Below are positions 1 through 7,875 of a DNA stretch of 40,658 bases, piece after piece. The DNA lies in NCBI GenBank assembly GCA_028822585.1, contig JAPKDL010000018.1, forward strand, positions 1 to 40,658, read 5' to 3'. This DNA comes from Alphaproteobacteria bacterium. GTDB lineage: Bacteria > Pseudomonadota > Alphaproteobacteria > UBA8366 > GCA-2717185. The first letter of the stretch is position 1. Each line of letters begins with the position of its first letter. The notes beneath the pieces were generated by a model. The model saw nothing but the letters and a program-made list of their open reading frames with translations, ran no database searches and was not told where the DNA came from. Position numbers and translations under genes: made by a program.

Positions 1-2
1 TT

Positions 3-140
3 CGTTACATTCTTCGTGCGTACTTGCTGCAGAGCTCCTTGTTGCTGCTGTTGATTATAATCCCAAATACGACAGGTAATTCTGCTGAGGCAAAAATTAC
101 CCTGCCTAACATCAAAGTTATCAATGAATATCGGGGCTAA
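3..140 (+). CDS. partial small ORF cut by the window edge, hydrophobic segment near its middle
   Basis: An open frame enters from the left edge and stops at TAA 138-140, leaving 45 visible codons. The translation has a basic stretch, then a run of Leu and Ile (about residues 13-24), then a polar tail ending INEYRG. The hydrophobic run followed by SAEA resembles a signal peptide with a cleavage site, so this could be the end of a short exported protein, or simply an open frame without function. The start lies outside the window and I recognise no family. Confidence that it is coding is low. Confidence 0.25.
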   Translation, partial: RYILRAYLLQSSLLLLLIIIPNTTGNSAEAKITLPNIKVINEYRG

Positions 141-196
141 CTATTTAGCCAAATTATGGGCGTCGTAGTATCGCTGGCTCTGCCTGGATTCGCCTT

Positions 197-541
197 TTAG
201 TGGTCGGCAGTGCGGAGGATTTGGTCCGCCATGTTGGTTTCATACGCCACGCCTTCGGCGGTCAGGGTGATGTATTGGGGGAAGAAGCCGCCGGTAAGAT
301 TTTTGCGGGTGAGTGCGGCGAAGACCGCTTCGTTACGTAGCCCGGTGGCGTCCTTGCCATCAACCAGATACGGTCCAAGATGAAAGTGGTTGCCATGGGC
401 GTGCGGCAGGCCGGAGATGGTGACTGCGCCGGACGATGGGTCCGGGGTCGCCATGTCGGGTTGTTGGGCGATGGCCTGCAACAGGGTGAGGGTTTTGAGT
501 TGCAGTTTGTTGAGTTTTAACGGGTTGCGTTTCGGTGCCAT
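197..541 (-). CDS. conserved hypothetical protein, 114 aa, His-rich centre and winged-helix-like tail
   Basis: The protein starts MAPKRNPLKL. The same frame runs further upstream, but that part lies inside the divergent peptidase gene and reads as noise. Residues 6-28 look like an amphipathic helix. Residues 46-56 (LPHAHGNHFHL) are His-rich with four histidines. Residues 73-100 (FAALTRKNL then ITLTAEGVAYE) have the spacing of a winged-helix recognition helix and wing, such as is seen in small HTH proteins. The His cluster could bind metal, but this is inference. No signal peptide is seen. The gene is divergent from the S9 peptidase with about 90 nt between the starts. I think similar proteins occur in related alphaproteobacteria but know no function. 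Confidence 0.7.
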   Translation of the reverse strand: MAPKRNPLKLNKLQLKTLTLLQAIAQQPDMATPDPSSGAVTISGLPHAHGNHFHLGPYLVDGKDATGLRNEAVFAALTRKNLTGGFFPQYITLTAEGVAYETNMADQILRTADH

Positions 542-631
542 AGCGGTTCCAACCTTGGTTCTTGAGTGCGGTTCCGCCACAATTAGCGGCCCATGACCGG
601 GCGTCAAGACATAACGTGAAAGAGTACAGGC

Positions 632-2548
632 ATGACCGAAAAAACTATCGCGCCCTATGGGGCCTGGGCCTCGCCCATCACCGCTGATCAAATTGTCCAG
701 GGCAGCGTCGGGCTGGGGCAGATTGTCGTGGATGATCGCGATCTGTATTGGTCGGAATCGCGCCCGTCGGAAAAGGGACGGGTCACCTTGATGCGCCGTG
801 ATGCGGCTGGCGAGGTGGCGGAAGTGCTGACGCCTGATTTCAGCATGCGCAGTCGAGTGCATGAATATGGCGGCGGCGCCTATACGGTATCAAACGGCGT
901 GGTGTATTTCGTGCGCGACCGGGACCAACGTGTGTGGCGTATGGTGTCAGGGAATACGCCGGAGGCTTTAACATCGGAAGGGACGTCCCGCTACGCTGAT
1001 CTTGTAGTGGATGGAGATCGGGTAATTGCCGTGCGGGAAGACCATCGCGCGGGGCTGTCAGAGCCGGAGAACGATCTGGTGGCGATCGCCGGGAGTGGCG
1101 CCTCCAAGGGTTCGATCAGTGTACTGGCTAGCGGTGATGATTTCTACGCTTCGCCCTGTGTGTCGCCGGATGGAACACAACTGGCTTGGCTGTCCTGGTC
1201 GCACCCTAATATGCCGTGGGACGGCACGAAGCTGTGGCTGTCGGATTCCAAGGGCGAGGGTGCGCGGGTGGTTGCGGGCGGGGCGGACGAGTCAATTTTT
1301 CAACCAAGCTGGGCGCCGGACGGGACGCTGTATTTCGTGTCGGACAAGAGCGGGTGGTGGAACTTGTACGCCTATGGCTCAGAGGACTCGGTGCGCGATA
1401 TCTGCCCTATGGAGGCTGATTTCGGGCGTCCACAATGGGCGTTTGGCATATCGGCCTATGCGCATTTGGATAGTGGTGGCATAGTCGCGACGTTTTCTCA
1501 AAATGGCGCGCGATCTATGGGGTTGGTGGATCCGGCCCGTGGGGAGGTGCAAATTCTGAGTACGCCCTATTGTGAATTCGATGGCGTTACGGCCATGGGC
1601 GAAGACGTGGTGTTCCTCAGCGCTAGCCAGACTGACGCCGCGCGGTTGGTTCTGTTGAAAGAGGGTGGGGTGGAGTCAGTCGTTGTACGCTTGTCACTCG
1701 ATTTTGTAGTGGATCCCCACGATATCTCCTGCGCCGAAGCGATCGAATTCCCCACCGAAGGTGGGGTGACCGCCCATGGATTCTACTACGCACCCGCCAA
1801 CTGCCGATTTGTGGGTGAGGGGCCTCCGCCCTTGATCGTTAAAAGTCATGGCGGGCCTACCGGCCAGAGCAGTGAGTCGTTCAGTTTAAAAATCCAGTAC
1901 TGGACCTCGCGCGGCTTCGCGGTGCTCGACGTGAACTATCGCGGATCCACCGGGTATGGCCGGGCGTATCGACGGATGCTGGACGGCGCCTGGGGCGTGG
2001 TGGATGTAGATGATTGTGTGCATGGCGCGCGCTGGTTGGTCGACCAGGGCCACGTTGACGGCGAGCGCTTGATCATCACTGGGGGCAGTGCGGGCGGATA
2101 CACAACGCTATCCGCCTTGACCTTTCGCAATACATTCAAGGCCGGCGCGAGCCATTATGGCATCGGTGATTTGACGGCGCTGGCCAAGGACACCCATAAA
2201 TTTGAAGGTCGTTATCTCGACCGGTTGGTGGGGCCGTGGCCGGATTCCGAAGCGTTATATCGGGCGCGCTCGCCGATTGAACATGCGGACGGGTTGGACT
2301 GCCCGGTGATCTTCTTTCAAGGGCTCGACGACAAGGTGGTGCCGCCGAATCAGGCTGAAGAAATGGTTGCGGTGTTGCGGGACAAGGGCATTCCTGTCGC
2401 CTATGTGCCGTTTGCGGGGGAAGGGCACGGTTTCCGTCAGGCAGCGAACATCAAACGTGCGCTGGAGGCGGAGCTGTATTTCTACGGGCGGGTGTTCGGG
2501 TTTACGCCCGCAGATAAAATGGCGGCGGTGGAGATTTCAAACTTGTGA
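632..2548 (+). CDS. S9 family peptidase (prolyl oligopeptidase / acylaminoacyl-peptidase type)
   Basis: This is a 638-residue serine peptidase of the prolyl oligopeptidase family, which cleaves short peptides or acylated N termini. Residues 1-370 carry beta-propeller-like segments (SPCVSPDGTQLAWLSW, FQPSWAPDGTLYFVSD). Residues 390-625 are the alpha/beta-hydrolase domain. The catalytic triad is visible: Ser486 in GGSAGGY, Asp567 in GLDDKVV and His599 in GEGHGF. The length fits the S9C subgroup. There is no signal peptide, so it is probably cytoplasmic. The ATG at 632 is preceded by a weak purine-rich stretch. The gene is divergent from the small hypothetical gene and convergent with the DsbA-like gene, with only 9 nt between stops. 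The exact substrate cannot be read from the sequence. Confidence 0.93.
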   Translation: MTEKTIAPYGAWASPITADQIVQGSVGLGQIVVDDRDLYWSESRPSEKGRVTLMRRDAAGEVAEVLTPDFSMRSRVHEYGGGAYTVSNGVVYFVRDRDQRVWRMVSGNTPEALTSEGTSRYADLVVDGDRVIAVREDHRAGLSEPENDLVAIAGSGASKGSISVLASGDDFYASPCVSPDGTQLAWLSWSHPNMPWDGTKLWLSDSKGEGARVVAGGADESIFQPSWAPDGTLYFVSDKSGWWNLYAYGSEDSVRDICPMEADFGRPQWAFGISAYAHLDSGGIVATFSQNGARSMGLVDPARGEVQILSTPYCEFDGVTAMGEDVVFLSASQTDAARLVLLKEGGVESVVVRLSLDFVVDPHDISCAEAIEFPTEGGVTAHGFYYAPANCRFVGEGPPPLIVKSHGGPTGQSSESFSLKIQYWTSRGFAVLDVNYRGSTGYGRAYRRMLDGAWGVVDVDDCVHGARWLVDQGHVDGERLIITGGSAGGYTTLSALTFRNTFKAGASHYGIGDLTALAKDTHKFEGRYLDRLVGPWPDSEALYRARSPIEHADGLDCPVIFFQGLDDKVVPPNQAEEMVAVLRDKGIPVAYVPFAGEGHGFRQAANIKRALEAELYFYGRVFGFTPADKMAAVEISNL

Positions 2549-2557
2549 GGGAGGCGC

Positions 2558-3319
2558 CTATTTTTGTTTGGCGCGGGCAAGTTTGATTAGTTTGCGCATT
2601 TGATCTTCGCCGATGGCGCCGGGGATGACATGCTCGCCGATGATGAAAGCGGGGGTGCCGTTGACCCCTAGCGACTGGCCTAACCGTAACGTTTCTTCGA
2701 GATATGCGCTAATGGCGGGGTCGTTCATATCCTTGTTGAGGCGGGGGATGTCCAACCCGATTTTTTGCGCCGCATCCATGATGCGCTGCTCGCTTAACCG
2801 ACCTTTCAGGCTCATGATGGCGACGTGGAATTCGAAGTATTTGCCTTGCTTCTTTGCCGCCATAGCCGCCACGGCGGCGATCCGTGACGCGGGACCTAGA
2901 ATCGGAAATTCCTTCCAGGCGACCTGAATTTTTTTGTCTGTTTCCAATATCTTAAGAACTGTAGAGAAGGCCTTCTTACAGTAACCGCATTGGTAATCGA
3001 AGAACTCCACGATGACGAGATCATGGGTTCCCTCCGCCGCGCCGGAGATGGGCGTCATGGGGTTTTCGTACACTTTAGAATCCAGCGAACTTAGCGTTTT
3101 ACGTTGCTGTTGGTCGCGGTTGGTCTCACGCCTTTTTTGCCACTGCTCCATGGAGTCGGCGATGACTTCCGGGTGTGTCAAAATATATTCCCGGATGAGA
3201 GAGTCGATATCGCCGCGCTGTTTATCGCTGAAAGTTTGTGCGGATGCACCGCTGAAAAATGGCGTAAGGATCACCATCAAGACGGCGAGTGTTGAAAATA
3301 AGGGGCGTATAAATTTCAT
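2558..3319 (-). CDS. secreted DsbA-family thiol:disulfide protein (253 aa)
   Basis: The frame extends far upstream, but the sensible start is the ATG at 3319, giving a signal peptide (MKFIRPLFST, hydrophobic core, GASAQ cleavage region near residue 27). Residues 30-90 form a charged helical N-terminal domain (EYILTHPEVI) common in BdbD/ScsC-like DsbA relatives. Residues 100-250 are the thioredoxin-fold domain with the active site C111-G-Y-C114 in DYQCGYCKKAF and the cis-Pro loop NGTPAF (Pro223). It probably oxidises or isomerises disulfides in periplasmic proteins. The BepA-like protease gene lies just upstream on the same strand, 85 nt away. BepA-type proteases are linked to outer-membrane protein folding, so a shared envelope quality-control role is plausible but inferred. 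Confidence 0.9.
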   Translation of the reverse strand: MKFIRPLFSTLAVLMVILTPFFSGASAQTFSDKQRGDIDSLIREYILTHPEVIADSMEQWQKRRETNRDQQQRKTLSSLDSKVYENPMTPISGAAEGTHDLVIVEFFDYQCGYCKKAFSTVLKILETDKKIQVAWKEFPILGPASRIAAVAAMAAKKQGKYFEFHVAIMSLKGRLSEQRIMDAAQKIGLDIPRLNKDMNDPAISAYLEETLRLGQSLGVNGTPAFIIGEHVIPGAIGEDQMRKLIKLARAKQK

Positions 3320-3404
3320 TATAAATGTTCCAGAATTCCACCGTAAGACCAAGCACATCCATCGCATGTTCCGCCGCCGGGGTAAACAATAAGCCGCCCG
3401 TGGG

Positions 3405-4778
3405 TCATGGGGATTTGTTCTTTGCGTCATTTTGGGCGGCGTTGCGGATGTCCTGGGCGCGGAACCACGCGCTGGATCCATACGGCAACAGTTCGAGCGC
3501 CCGTTTGGCGCGGGATCCGGCTTCCGGTTTGCGACCCCGCAGCATCGCTTCTTCCGCCAACGCCAGCATGACATTACCCTGATCGCCCTGCCGCGCATAG
3601 GCGGTCGACAGCAATCGCCAGGCCCGCGCGTCTTTGGGTTCGTAGCGAATGGCGTTGGCAAGATGGGTCAGGGCCTCATCGTCGGCCTTTGGCTCGTTAA
3701 GTTCCAGCAGGGATTGCGCCAAATTCGTGCGGATCAACGCTGCCCATGGCAATATGCGCACCGCCTTCCGATACGGGGTGATCGAGGCGCGAATTCGCCC
3801 GGCGTCTTGCAGGATATCGCCTGTTAATTCATGGAAGAACGGGTCTTCCGGAGACGCCAATGTCAGCGCGTCCATAATAGCTAGGGCTTCGTCAATACGG
3901 TGGAGTCGTTTGAAGGCGACAGCGCGGGCGTATTTGGCGCCAATTGTGGGATCATCCGGTGCGAATTCATTCAATGTCCGAGCGGGAGGATTGATGAAAC
4001 CTTTGAGCTTGCCGTGCATACGGCCATGCATGATTCGCAGGTTTTGCGGCGTTTGAGATTTAGTGTGCGGCGATTTGATAATGTGGTTTTGTAGAAATTT
4101 TATGCGGTCTGTCGTCATCGGATGGGATCGAACGTAAGGGTCCTGGCTGTCGACGATCTTGGCTTCTTGTTCAGATAAAACATGCAGGAAGTCCAGTAAG
4201 CCTTCGGACGAAACGCCTGCCGCGTCCATGAATGTCGCCGCAGCTTGATCGGCGCTTTGCTCCATGGAACGGGTATAGCTTAACAAGGACGCCCGTTGAA
4301 TTTGGGCGCCGCCCGCGATTACAGCTTGTGCGGCGCCGGCTTCACCTGCCGCAACCGCAGCAATCCCGCCCAGGACGAATGTCATGATTGTTTGCGCCGT
4401 TACATTGCGGAGGTTGTCCTGAATGCGCGCCAGATGGCCCCCGGTGATGTGCCCAATTTCATGCGCCAATACGCCAATAACCTGATTGGCACCGGAGGCG
4501 CGAATTAACAGGCCGGTGTTAATGAAAATATTTTGACCGCCGGTAACAAAAGCATTCAGCGACGGATCGTTTACGAGTAATATACGCACGTCGCTTGATC
4601 GCAGGCCCGCTATTTTGAATATCGGCGCGGTGTAGACACGGATGGTGTTTTCGATCTCCGTATCGCGAACAAACGAGAATCCTCTTGCCGCCGCCGTGCC
4701 CGGCAGCGTAATCAGAACACTAAGAGATAATGTGGCAACCACGGTTAAGGCGCGAAGAACGGCAATGCGTTTCAACAA
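3405..4778 (-). CDS. M48 family periplasmic metalloprotease with C-terminal TPR repeats (BepA/YfgC-like)
   Basis: The 457-residue protein has a signal peptide (MLKRIAVLRA, hydrophobic core, cleavage near TAAARG at residue 32). The M48 peptidase domain shows the zinc motif HEIGH at 106-110 and the third ligand Glu173 in SMEQSAD. Residues 135-160 are Ala/Gly-rich and hydrophobic, as in BepA. Residues 265-440 carry TPR-like helices (PFFHELTGDILQDAGRI, ALTHLANAIRYEPKDARAW). The family acts in the periplasm on assembly or degradation of outer-membrane proteins. It is divergent from the gamma-glutamyltransferase-like gene and followed by the DsbA-like gene on the same strand. Confidence in the family is high; the substrate is inferred. 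Confidence 0.93.
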   Translation of the reverse strand: MLKRIAVLRALTVVATLSLSVLITLPGTAAARGFSFVRDTEIENTIRVYTAPIFKIAGLRSSDVRILLVNDPSLNAFVTGGQNIFINTGLLIRASGANQVIGVLAHEIGHITGGHLARIQDNLRNVTAQTIMTFVLGGIAAVAAGEAGAAQAVIAGGAQIQRASLLSYTRSMEQSADQAAATFMDAAGVSSEGLLDFLHVLSEQEAKIVDSQDPYVRSHPMTTDRIKFLQNHIIKSPHTKSQTPQNLRIMHGRMHGKLKGFINPPARTLNEFAPDDPTIGAKYARAVAFKRLHRIDEALAIMDALTLASPEDPFFHELTGDILQDAGRIRASITPYRKAVRILPWAALIRTNLAQSLLELNEPKADDEALTHLANAIRYEPKDARAWRLLSTAYARQGDQGNVMLALAEEAMLRGRKPEAGSRAKRALELLPYGSSAWFRAQDIRNAAQNDAKNKSP

Positions 4779-4827
4779 GTTAAATCTCCGGTTAGGCTCC
4801 TGGCGGCGATCCTGTACATTTGGGAGT

Positions 4828-6519
4828 ATGAGCGGCTTTGGTCAAGTCGTAATCACTTTCGTCGTTCTGGGACTAATTTCGGGATGTTCCGCAGATTCTA
4901 GAAATTCCGGAGACGGGGGCGTGACGGGGGCTCTCACTGGATTTTTCCGCGATGAAGCGCCGCCCAGTGTAGTTTGGCGCGCGCTGGAACCTGTAACGGG
5001 ATTGTCTACAAAAGTAGCGAGGGTGGTAAAGAACGACACGGTCTTTTTTGGCGTTGTGGCGGGAGATGAACCAAATTCAGTCCAGGCGGCTGAGAAAGTT
5101 CTTAAATCCGGCGGCACGGCCGCGGATGCCGCAACCGTGCTGGCGTTAAGTTTGGCGGTCACGATGCCCTCGGCAGCCAGTTTGGGTGGCGGCGGGGTTT
5201 GCCTTGTGCACAGTCCTGGCGACGGCAAGACCGAAGCGCTTGATTTCATTGCTCCGGCGCCGGAGCGAGTAGACCGTCGTGCGGACCGCCCGGCGGCGGT
5301 GCCCGCTTTGTTGCGTGGCGTCGCGGCGCTTCATGCGCGGTATGGGGCGGTCGATTTTCGCAGCCATCTTGGTAAGGCGGAGCAATTGGCGCGGTTTGGC
5401 CACGTAGTGTCTCGCGCGTCGGCAAAAGAATTTTTGCTTGCCGCGAGCCCTCTTTTCACAGACGCGGCGGCGCGGCGTGTTTTTGCGCGGTCCGATGGAC
5501 ATCCTTATGTCGAAGGCGATCGGTTGGTACAGCAGGATTTAGCTGATTTTTTCGCCGAACTGCGAATAGAGGGTGTCAGTAATTTTTATAATGGTGAAAT
5601 AGCCGAAAAATTTGTTCGCGCCGCGCAGGCTGCTGGAGCTGGGTTAACGCTGTCCGATATGCGAGGCTTTAGGCCACGTTGGCGGAAGCCGATACAGATT
5701 GTCTTTAGAAATCTAATTTTAAGCTTTGCGCCTGCGTCAGCAGGTGCTGGAGTCGCCGCCAGTCATATGTGGCGAATGTTGGCGTTAAACGACCGATACC
5801 GAGGTGTGAACGCGTCGGAACAGATGCATTTGCTGGCCGAGGCCGGGAAACGGGCCTTTGGTATGCGGGACCAACCGTCAAACGGGACCGATGCCGCTGC
5901 AGCGATGCAATCTTTTGATTCGGCGCGTGCAACAGCGCCGAATGAATTGACTGCAAAGGCACATGGGATATCAGAAAACCCGTCGCAAACATCTTTTGTC
6001 GTCGTCGACCTTGTGGGTCAGACTGTGGTTTGCACATTGACGAATTACAATTTGTTCGGAACCGGTCGAGTCGCGCCGGGATTGGGCGTTGTTCTGGCGG
6101 CAGCGCCGGGACGTGGCGACCGAAACGCTCTGTCGTTAGGGGGCATGATTGCCGCGAATGTCGAGGGGCAGGATGTGCGGTTTGCGGCGGCGGCGTCAGG
6201 CGGCGCTGCGGCGACGACAGCGTTGATGCGGGTTGCTGCGGATACCTTAGCGTCGGAGAAAACGCTTGAACGTGCCATGTTGGGCGCGCGCATCCATCAT
6301 AGTGGCGCACCGGATATTACGTTAATTGAACAAGATGTTCCCGACGCCATTGTCGCGCGGTTGGTGCGAAAGGGGCACCGAATTGAGCGCGCGCCCAGTC
6401 TTGGACGCGTCAACGCCGCGGAATGTCCCTTGGGTCTGGGGGTAGGTAGTGAGGCCGCCGCCTGCTTTGTCTTTGCTGATCCGAGAGGCAACGGGTTGGC
6501 GAGTGAGGCGGAGAGGTAG
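4828..6519 (+). CDS. gamma-glutamyltransferase-family lipoprotein, probably catalytically altered
   Basis: The 563-residue protein has a lipobox (LISGC, Cys20), so it is probably an envelope lipoprotein. The large-subunit core is recognisable (SGGTAADAATVLALSLAVTM at 94-113, SLGGGG at 118-123), and so is the small-subunit core around TSFVVVD at 388-394 and LFGTGRVAPG at 409-418. Active family members have an Arg just after the DF pair (E. coli Arg114) and a nucleophilic Thr that begins the small subunit. Here the first reads DFIAPAP, and the position aligned with the nucleophile is Gln387, with Thr388 one residue later. The PLSSM and GSPGG loops are also changed. An upstream ATG at 4765 would add a basic, RR-containing N-terminal extension but would overlap the divergent protease gene. 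The GGGAG before 4828 lies only 1 nt from the ATG, so the start is uncertain. Confidence 0.82.
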   Translation: MSGFGQVVITFVVLGLISGCSADSRNSGDGGVTGALTGFFRDEAPPSVVWRALEPVTGLSTKVARVVKNDTVFFGVVAGDEPNSVQAAEKVLKSGGTAADAATVLALSLAVTMPSAASLGGGGVCLVHSPGDGKTEALDFIAPAPERVDRRADRPAAVPALLRGVAALHARYGAVDFRSHLGKAEQLARFGHVVSRASAKEFLLAASPLFTDAAARRVFARSDGHPYVEGDRLVQQDLADFFAELRIEGVSNFYNGEIAEKFVRAAQAAGAGLTLSDMRGFRPRWRKPIQIVFRNLILSFAPASAGAGVAASHMWRMLALNDRYRGVNASEQMHLLAEAGKRAFGMRDQPSNGTDAAAAMQSFDSARATAPNELTAKAHGISENPSQTSFVVVDLVGQTVVCTLTNYNLFGTGRVAPGLGVVLAAAPGRGDRNALSLGGMIAANVEGQDVRFAAAASGGAAATTALMRVAADTLASEKTLERAMLGARIHHSGAPDITLIEQDVPDAIVARLVRKGHRIERAPSLGRVNAAECPLGLGVGSEAAACFVFADPRGNGLASEAER

Positions 6520-6522
6520 AAA

Positions 6523-7680
6523 ATGTCATTAAAAGTGTCGGCGCGGTCCCGCGATCTTCCACCATTCTATGCCATGGAGGTCATGCGCGCGGCAAACGCC
6601 CGTGAGGCGGCGCAACAGGCCGTATTCCACATGGAGGTCGGGCAACCTGACACCAGTGCGCCCGAGGGGGCGCTGCGCGCTGCGGAAGCGGCGTTGCGGA
6701 ACCATCGCCTTGGTTACACCGAAGCATTGGGCTTGCCGACACTACGCCAGGGAATAGCAAAGCATTACAAGGATTACTACGGCGAAGAATTGAATGTTGA
6801 CAGGGTCGTCGTGACTACGGGGTCGTCTGGTGCCTTTGTGCAGGCGTTCCTCGCCGCCTTTGATGCTGGTGACCGCGTTGCGATTGCATCACCGGGATAC
6901 CCTTGCTACCGCACGATTTTGGTGGCACTGGGCATTGAAGCGGTGTTGCTAGAAACGGAAATTGAGCATGGATTTCAGCCGATGCCGGATCTTCTGGACC
7001 AAGCGCTACGGGATGGACCTTTAGACGGTTTAATTGTCGCCAGTCCTGCGAACCCGACCGGGTCGATGTTATCGGATCGCGATCTTGAAGCGTTGGCGGC
7101 GTATTGCGATGAGCATGGAATACGTTTGGTGTCGGACGAAATATATCATGGCGTAACCTATACCGGAAAAGCCGCGACAGCCTTGGCCTATAGCCCGAAC
7201 GCCATCGTCATCAACAGCTTCTCGAAGTATTTTTCCATGACCGGCTGGCGATTGGGCTGGATGATTGTGCCTGAAGAATTGACGCAGGTGTGCGAATATC
7301 TAGGTCAAAATTTATTTATTTCACCGCCGACCCTGTCTCAAATCGCCGCGACCGCCGCCTTCGATTGCAAGGTGGAACTGGACGCTAACGTCGCGCGGTA
7401 TGCGCGGAACCGAACGTTGATGTTGGAGGAGTTGCCCAAAATTGGATTCGATAAACTGGCGCCGGCGGATGGCGCGTTTTATTTGTATGCGGATGTATCC
7501 AAGCTGACGAATGACAGTCAGGAGTTCTGTGCGCGGATGTTGTCCGAAACCGGCGTGGCCGCAACGCCAGGCCTCGATTTTGACGCGGCGCGCGGCCATC
7601 GTTTTATGCGGTTTTCATTTGCCGGCGCCACCGATGATGTGGCGGCGGCGGTCGAAGCGTTACGCGTTTGGGATCGCTGA
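6523..7680 (+). CDS. class I/II pyridoxal-phosphate aminotransferase
   Basis: This 385-residue fold-type I aminotransferase has the PLP-binding Lys235 in SFSKYFSMTGWRLGW, Asp205 and Tyr208 in SDEIYHG, and NPTG at 177-180. The N-terminal part (VGQPDTSAPEGALRAAEAAL) matches aspartate or aromatic aminotransferase-like enzymes. The amino donor cannot be told from sequence. The ATG at 6523 follows the previous stop by 3 nt and has AGAGG upstream, so it is probably co-transcribed and coupled with the gamma-glutamyltransferase-like gene. It lies tail to tail with RNase E. Confidence 0.92.
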   Translation: MSLKVSARSRDLPPFYAMEVMRAANAREAAQQAVFHMEVGQPDTSAPEGALRAAEAALRNHRLGYTEALGLPTLRQGIAKHYKDYYGEELNVDRVVVTTGSSGAFVQAFLAAFDAGDRVAIASPGYPCYRTILVALGIEAVLLETEIEHGFQPMPDLLDQALRDGPLDGLIVASPANPTGSMLSDRDLEALAAYCDEHGIRLVSDEIYHGVTYTGKAATALAYSPNAIVINSFSKYFSMTGWRLGWMIVPEELTQVCEYLGQNLFISPPTLSQIAATAAFDCKVELDANVARYARNRTLMLEELPKIGFDKLAPADGAFYLYADVSKLTNDSQEFCARMLSETGVAATPGLDFDAARGHRFMRFSFAGATDDVAAAVEALRVWDR

Positions 7681-7875
7681 GGTATTACGCGTTTAGAATC
7701 AGTAGTATTATGTTTCAAAAGTACATCTCATAAAACGGGACGTACTTTCTTTTAAGTCTGCATCAGGTCACAATCTAATTGTTCAGCTATCCCACTAGAT
7801 TGAATAAAATAGGACGCTGTTTCACGCAAAATTTAAAGACACGAAGTTCACGATCAGGGTGCTAACTTACTTCTC
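7681..7875. other. convergent intergenic region with two 7-bp inverted repeats
   Basis: This noncoding stretch separates the aminotransferase (plus) and rne (minus) stops. It holds two inverted repeats. AAAGTAC (7718-7724) pairs with GTACTTT (7742-7748), followed on the plus strand by CTTTT. CAATCTA (7771-7777) pairs with TAGATTG (7796-7802). Both have loops of 17-18 nt and AT-rich arms, so they are weak candidates for terminators of the two converging transcripts. No open frame here looks coding. Confidence 0.35.

Noticed and set aside
5705-6310. Minus-strand open frame (201 codons) inside the GGT-like gene
   Set aside because: Antisense to a gene with family motifs on both sides; the translation has no plausible fold.
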